DNA from: Lithospermum erythrorhizon
Taxonomy: Eukaryota; Streptophyta; Magnoliopsida; Boraginales; Boraginaceae
Length of the DNA stretch: 64,000 nt
Assembly (NCBI GenBank): GCA_019722365.1
Contig: JADFUC010000085.1
Coordinates: forward strand, 1,426,001 to 1,490,000
Direction of reading: 5' to 3'
Positions 61,290 to 64,000 of the stretch are shown here, in pieces; position 1 is the first letter of the stretch, and every line of letters starts with the position of its first letter. The notes below the pieces were generated by a model. The model was not told the origin of the DNA. It did no database searches and was given only the letters and a program-made list of their open reading frames with translations. The translations under genes and the position numbers were made by a program.

Positions 61290-63010
61290 TCAGCGTCCAG
61301 GCCAAGGCTTACGCCAAACTTTCACTAGAAATCCACTAGTCGATACTTCTTCAAAAGTTGAAGTCACGGCCGGCGTCTGACTCTTGCTTTCCTCGTTAGA
61401 ACCCCGAAGCCCTGACCTAAGTTTTCAACTCTTGGTCTACCACTAAGAACCCGAAGATCTCACATAATTTTCAACTTGATAGTCGGAGATGCTGACTCCG
61501 CTACACCGACACTATTTTTCCTGGCCCAGCGAAGCGCGAAGCCTCGGCAGCTATCACCATTCTCACGATTCACAGCAGGTAAGCCTTATAACGCCTCGGA
61601 CCTCGAGCTACAGTATGATAATCAAATCCTAATTTAATGGGATATCTCTTTTTATAGAAATAGAGATGGTTGTTTTATTCCAATCCCAGCTCCTCAGTAA
61701 AATTACAATTTGATTACAAATGTTTAACACAACTTACAACTCCTTAATTGAGTAGATAATAAATTGAAGGTTGTATGAACTCCTTTGTTGAGTAGATATG
61801 ATATTGAAGCTTGTTTGAATCTCTTAAATATGAATGTTTAGTATCTTGGAGATGGTAATTTCCATCTTGACGATTTATGAAATTACTTTGTATGCTCCTT
61901 GCTTTGCTTTAGTCTTTTTGAAAGTTATAAATCAAACCAAGTAAAACTCTTTTCAATAATCTAATTGAGGCATGTCATGAGAGTTAAAATTTTTTTAAAA
62001 TGAGATTTTGTTCTTAGATTTTTGTAAAAATATTATGCAAAGACTTGGAATCAATGGGATTGAATGAGATTAAATGGGTGTTAAAATGAAGTTCAAATGG
62101 TCAAAAGCGGCTATTTCGGAACCTCGTGTCGAGGAAGCGGGGGGGTCTCGATGGGGTACTGTTCGGCTCATTTTGCATGAAACCTCGTCGAGCGTATAGT
62201 CACGATGGACCAACAAACATAATTTCATTAGCCGTTAAAACTCCGATTTTAACGATTCAAAATCGTTGGCAAGCTCTTCGAACCCTCCAAGAAAAATGTG
62301 ATCAAAACAGAATTTCTTATTTTGACAAATATAATTTTTAGATATAAATATTTTGATTAAGCGTTTTGTTAAAAGATATACCGTTTAAAAGCTTGATCAA
62401 ATCAAAGAAGAAAGAAAAGCTGATAAAGGTTCAAGCCATGACTTTTACCTAAGTTTCGGCTTGCTTTCAAGGCTCGTCTCTTCCGATCTTGATTCTTTGT
62501 TATCTCTTCTTCATTAGTTCTTGGTCCTTTCATGACTGGTGAATGATCGACTCTACCTCTTCAATGTCATTCTTTTCTTTAAGCTTCTTCAAGTCCTCAA
62601 TGACTTGATCTTGTACTTGATGACTATCAACTACGACCCTAGAAGAACCTTTTCTAATTGTCTATGAAATAAAAAACTTGAGCGCATATATTGGAATAGT
62701 AATCAATATTTAAGTCATCATTAACACAAGGTGTACTGATTCGTTTCCTATCAAGTTAATTGACAATCATCTTACTAAGAATAGAGTTGAATTGATGAAA
62801 TTTTTTGTGAAAATCATTGAAAAAGAGTAGGGGAATAAGCGCCTAGAAGGGGTTCTAGGGAGAGAATTCTCTCTAACCAATTCGCTACATTTTTTACTGA
62901 TAGCTCTTTCATGTACTCCATAACTTGTATTAACGTCTAAGTTTCTAACTCCAACTAGACCCATATTCAACAAAGAATCAAAGTCTTTCACAGCGTCTAA
63001 TCAAGAGAAC
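61290..63010. other. Intergenic stretch with no recognisable gene
   Basis: Mixed sequence of moderate GC at 61300-61600 and AT-rich sequence afterwards. The texture at 61300-61620 resembles repeat DNA, but nothing could be named. Short open frames do not resemble known proteins. Confidence 0.35.
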
Positions 63011-63014
63011 AACC

Positions 63015-63335
63015 ATACTACCACCTTGAGGAGTGACTAAGTTAAGGTGACTAAGTTAGTAAAGTAGGTGAGCTTGTGTGAGCCTTAGTCACGGTTCGAT
63101 TTCCCCCTCTGACACTTTCTTGGTCGACCGTGTCACATGGGGCTAGCCTATTGTGATTTACCTGGTTGGTGTGGTTTGTAGGCTATTCTTTCGCCGAGAT
63201 ATGCCGGTCTTGGCGGCCAGAGGTAGACAAAAAGAGAACAACCATACTGATCCCTTGAGGGTGGTCAGGATTGGTGGAGTATGTGAGATTGTACAAGGTC
63301 ATGAGTTAAATTCTCCTGTAACACTTTCTCGATGA
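63015..63335 (+). mobile_element. Two SINE-like units in tandem
   Basis: The first unit (about 63025-63215) has CACGGTTCGATTTCCCCCTC, close to a tRNA B box (GGTTCGANNCC), then TGACACTTTCTTGGTCGACC and TGTGATTTACCTGGTTGGTG. The second (about 63250-63335) starts CCCTTGAGGGTGGTCAGGAT, has GTCATGAGTTAAATTCTCCT at the B-box position and ends TAACACTTTCTCGATGA. The B-box likeness and repetition suggest a tRNA-derived retroposon. No A box or poly-A tail was confirmed. Confidence 0.45.
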
Positions 63336-63389
63336 TTCTTTGCAATGCAAAAAAATTTTTCGCTTATTTATGATAAGGGTACAAAATAA

Positions 63390-64000
63390 AACACAGCAAA
63401 GGGAAAAGCTGTCGATTAATGCGGGTTTTATCAAATTGAAGAAGGATACATTATCAAACTATGAGTCCCTAAGCATTTGATTTGTAGAATGTTTGGCAAC
63501 GACTTGATTTGGTCTTATTAGGAGCTTAGTATGAGCGAAATGCGAGCTCGGTTTGATTTGAGCTTGATTTGGGTTTGATAGGAGCTCTATCGCCGGGGTT
63601 GGATGTGTCTTGGTCTTGATAGACTTGAGGCTTGGTACGGACTTGGATGGTTCGAGTCGGGGGCCTTAGCGGCATATTTCACGTGTTGGTTGTATGGACT
63701 TGATCTTGGGTCTTGGACTTGATCTTCGATTACATGTCGGACTTGATAGACTTATTCTGTGCGAGTATAGGACTTCGTTTGAAGTAACTGTGAGAGGAGC
63801 TTTCACCTTCACGGTGGGATTTAAGAGATATGACCCAAAGTGGGCTGTGTGATGAATAAGCTACGCCTCTGGTGGGACTTTGGCTTGAGGCTACTTGTCT
63901 TTAGTGGGACTTGGTGAGATTTATTTTCCTTAGATTTGATTTTGTAACGACCCGCCCAGTCGGCACGATGTGAGAAATACGTTAACATCTTGAACACGAG
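63390..64000 (+). repeat. Long LTR-like repeat, copy C (cut by right edge)
   Basis: It shares AAACTATGAGTCCCTAAGC, CACGTGTTGGTTGTATGGAC and a TTTCACCTTC-CGGTGGGATTTAAG box with copy A, in the same order. GTAACGACCCGCCCAGTCGG at 63944 is wording common in plant LTR retrotransposons. It runs off the window. Confidence 0.5.

Larger units (their letters stand above)
56199..61300 (+). mobile_element. Broken PIF/Harbinger DNA transposon
   Basis: Two pseudogenes in the standard order, a Myb/SANT-like ORF1 and a HARBI1-type transposase, lie on the same strand. The likely left end is GACTACATACAATGGTTGG after TAA at 56196-56198, and ACAATGGTTGG wording is common in PIF ends. No matching right terminus was found downstream of the transposase, so the right limit given here is only the end of the transposase relic. 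The stretch between the two genes is swollen by other repeats. Confidence 0.65.

Noticed and set aside
1..64000. CRISPR arrays, operons, plasmid or phage features
   Set aside because: All genes are intron-containing or typical plant single-exon genes, and no prokaryotic signals are present.

Overview
The window is nuclear DNA of a flowering plant, almost certainly a eudicot. It is AT-rich, its genes have many short exons and GT-AG introns, and the space between them is full of small plant transposons. Repeats such as ACTCCCTCCG Stowaway ends and TACTCCGTAT tracts would fit Caryophyllales, but nothing seen here fixes the order or species. All exon coordinates were read by eye: I joined GT..AG sites, checked that reading phase carries through, and compared the peptides with remembered families. 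No database search was run.

Layout: 424-8092 (-) is the 5' part of a REN1-type PH-RhoGAP gene that runs off the left edge. 9017-11330 (-) is a six-exon FSH1-type serine hydrolase. 15366-16538 (-) is an intronless ATL RING-H2 E3 ligase. 18205-25465 (+) is a dispersed five-exon gene for a small, probably plastid-targeted protein of unknown function; it is easily missed because its exons sit among repeats. 29231-30927 (+) is a chloroplast RNA-binding protein with two RRMs. 33865-38257 (-) is a PP2C phosphatase whose 2.6 kb intron holds a Stowaway MITE and a hAT-like element. 38258-45493 is a repeat field with foldback elements, a Stowaway, and a pogo/Lemi1-type element. 45494-48863 (+) is the SR splicing factor SC35. 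51308-52348 (-) is an intronless AP2/ERF factor of the DREB A-6 type. 52535-61300 is repeat territory: a Tourist-like MITE with TAA duplications, a Stowaway, an (AT)n palindrome and a broken PIF/Harbinger element with both of its genes as pseudogenes. 61300-64000 holds SINE-like units and the start of a long LTR-like repeat.

The genes do not form a pathway or cluster; they are unrelated housekeeping and regulatory genes: ROP GTPase signalling, a hydrolase, ubiquitin ligation, plastid RNA binding, dephosphorylation, splicing and transcription. No new defence or biosynthetic system is visible. The most interesting points are the dispersed plastid gene, an SC35 intron built of 70-bp repeats that each copy the 5' splice-site sequence, a 5S-rRNA-like stretch (Cassandra-type) in the RhoGAP gene, and several MITEs with readable ends and target duplications.
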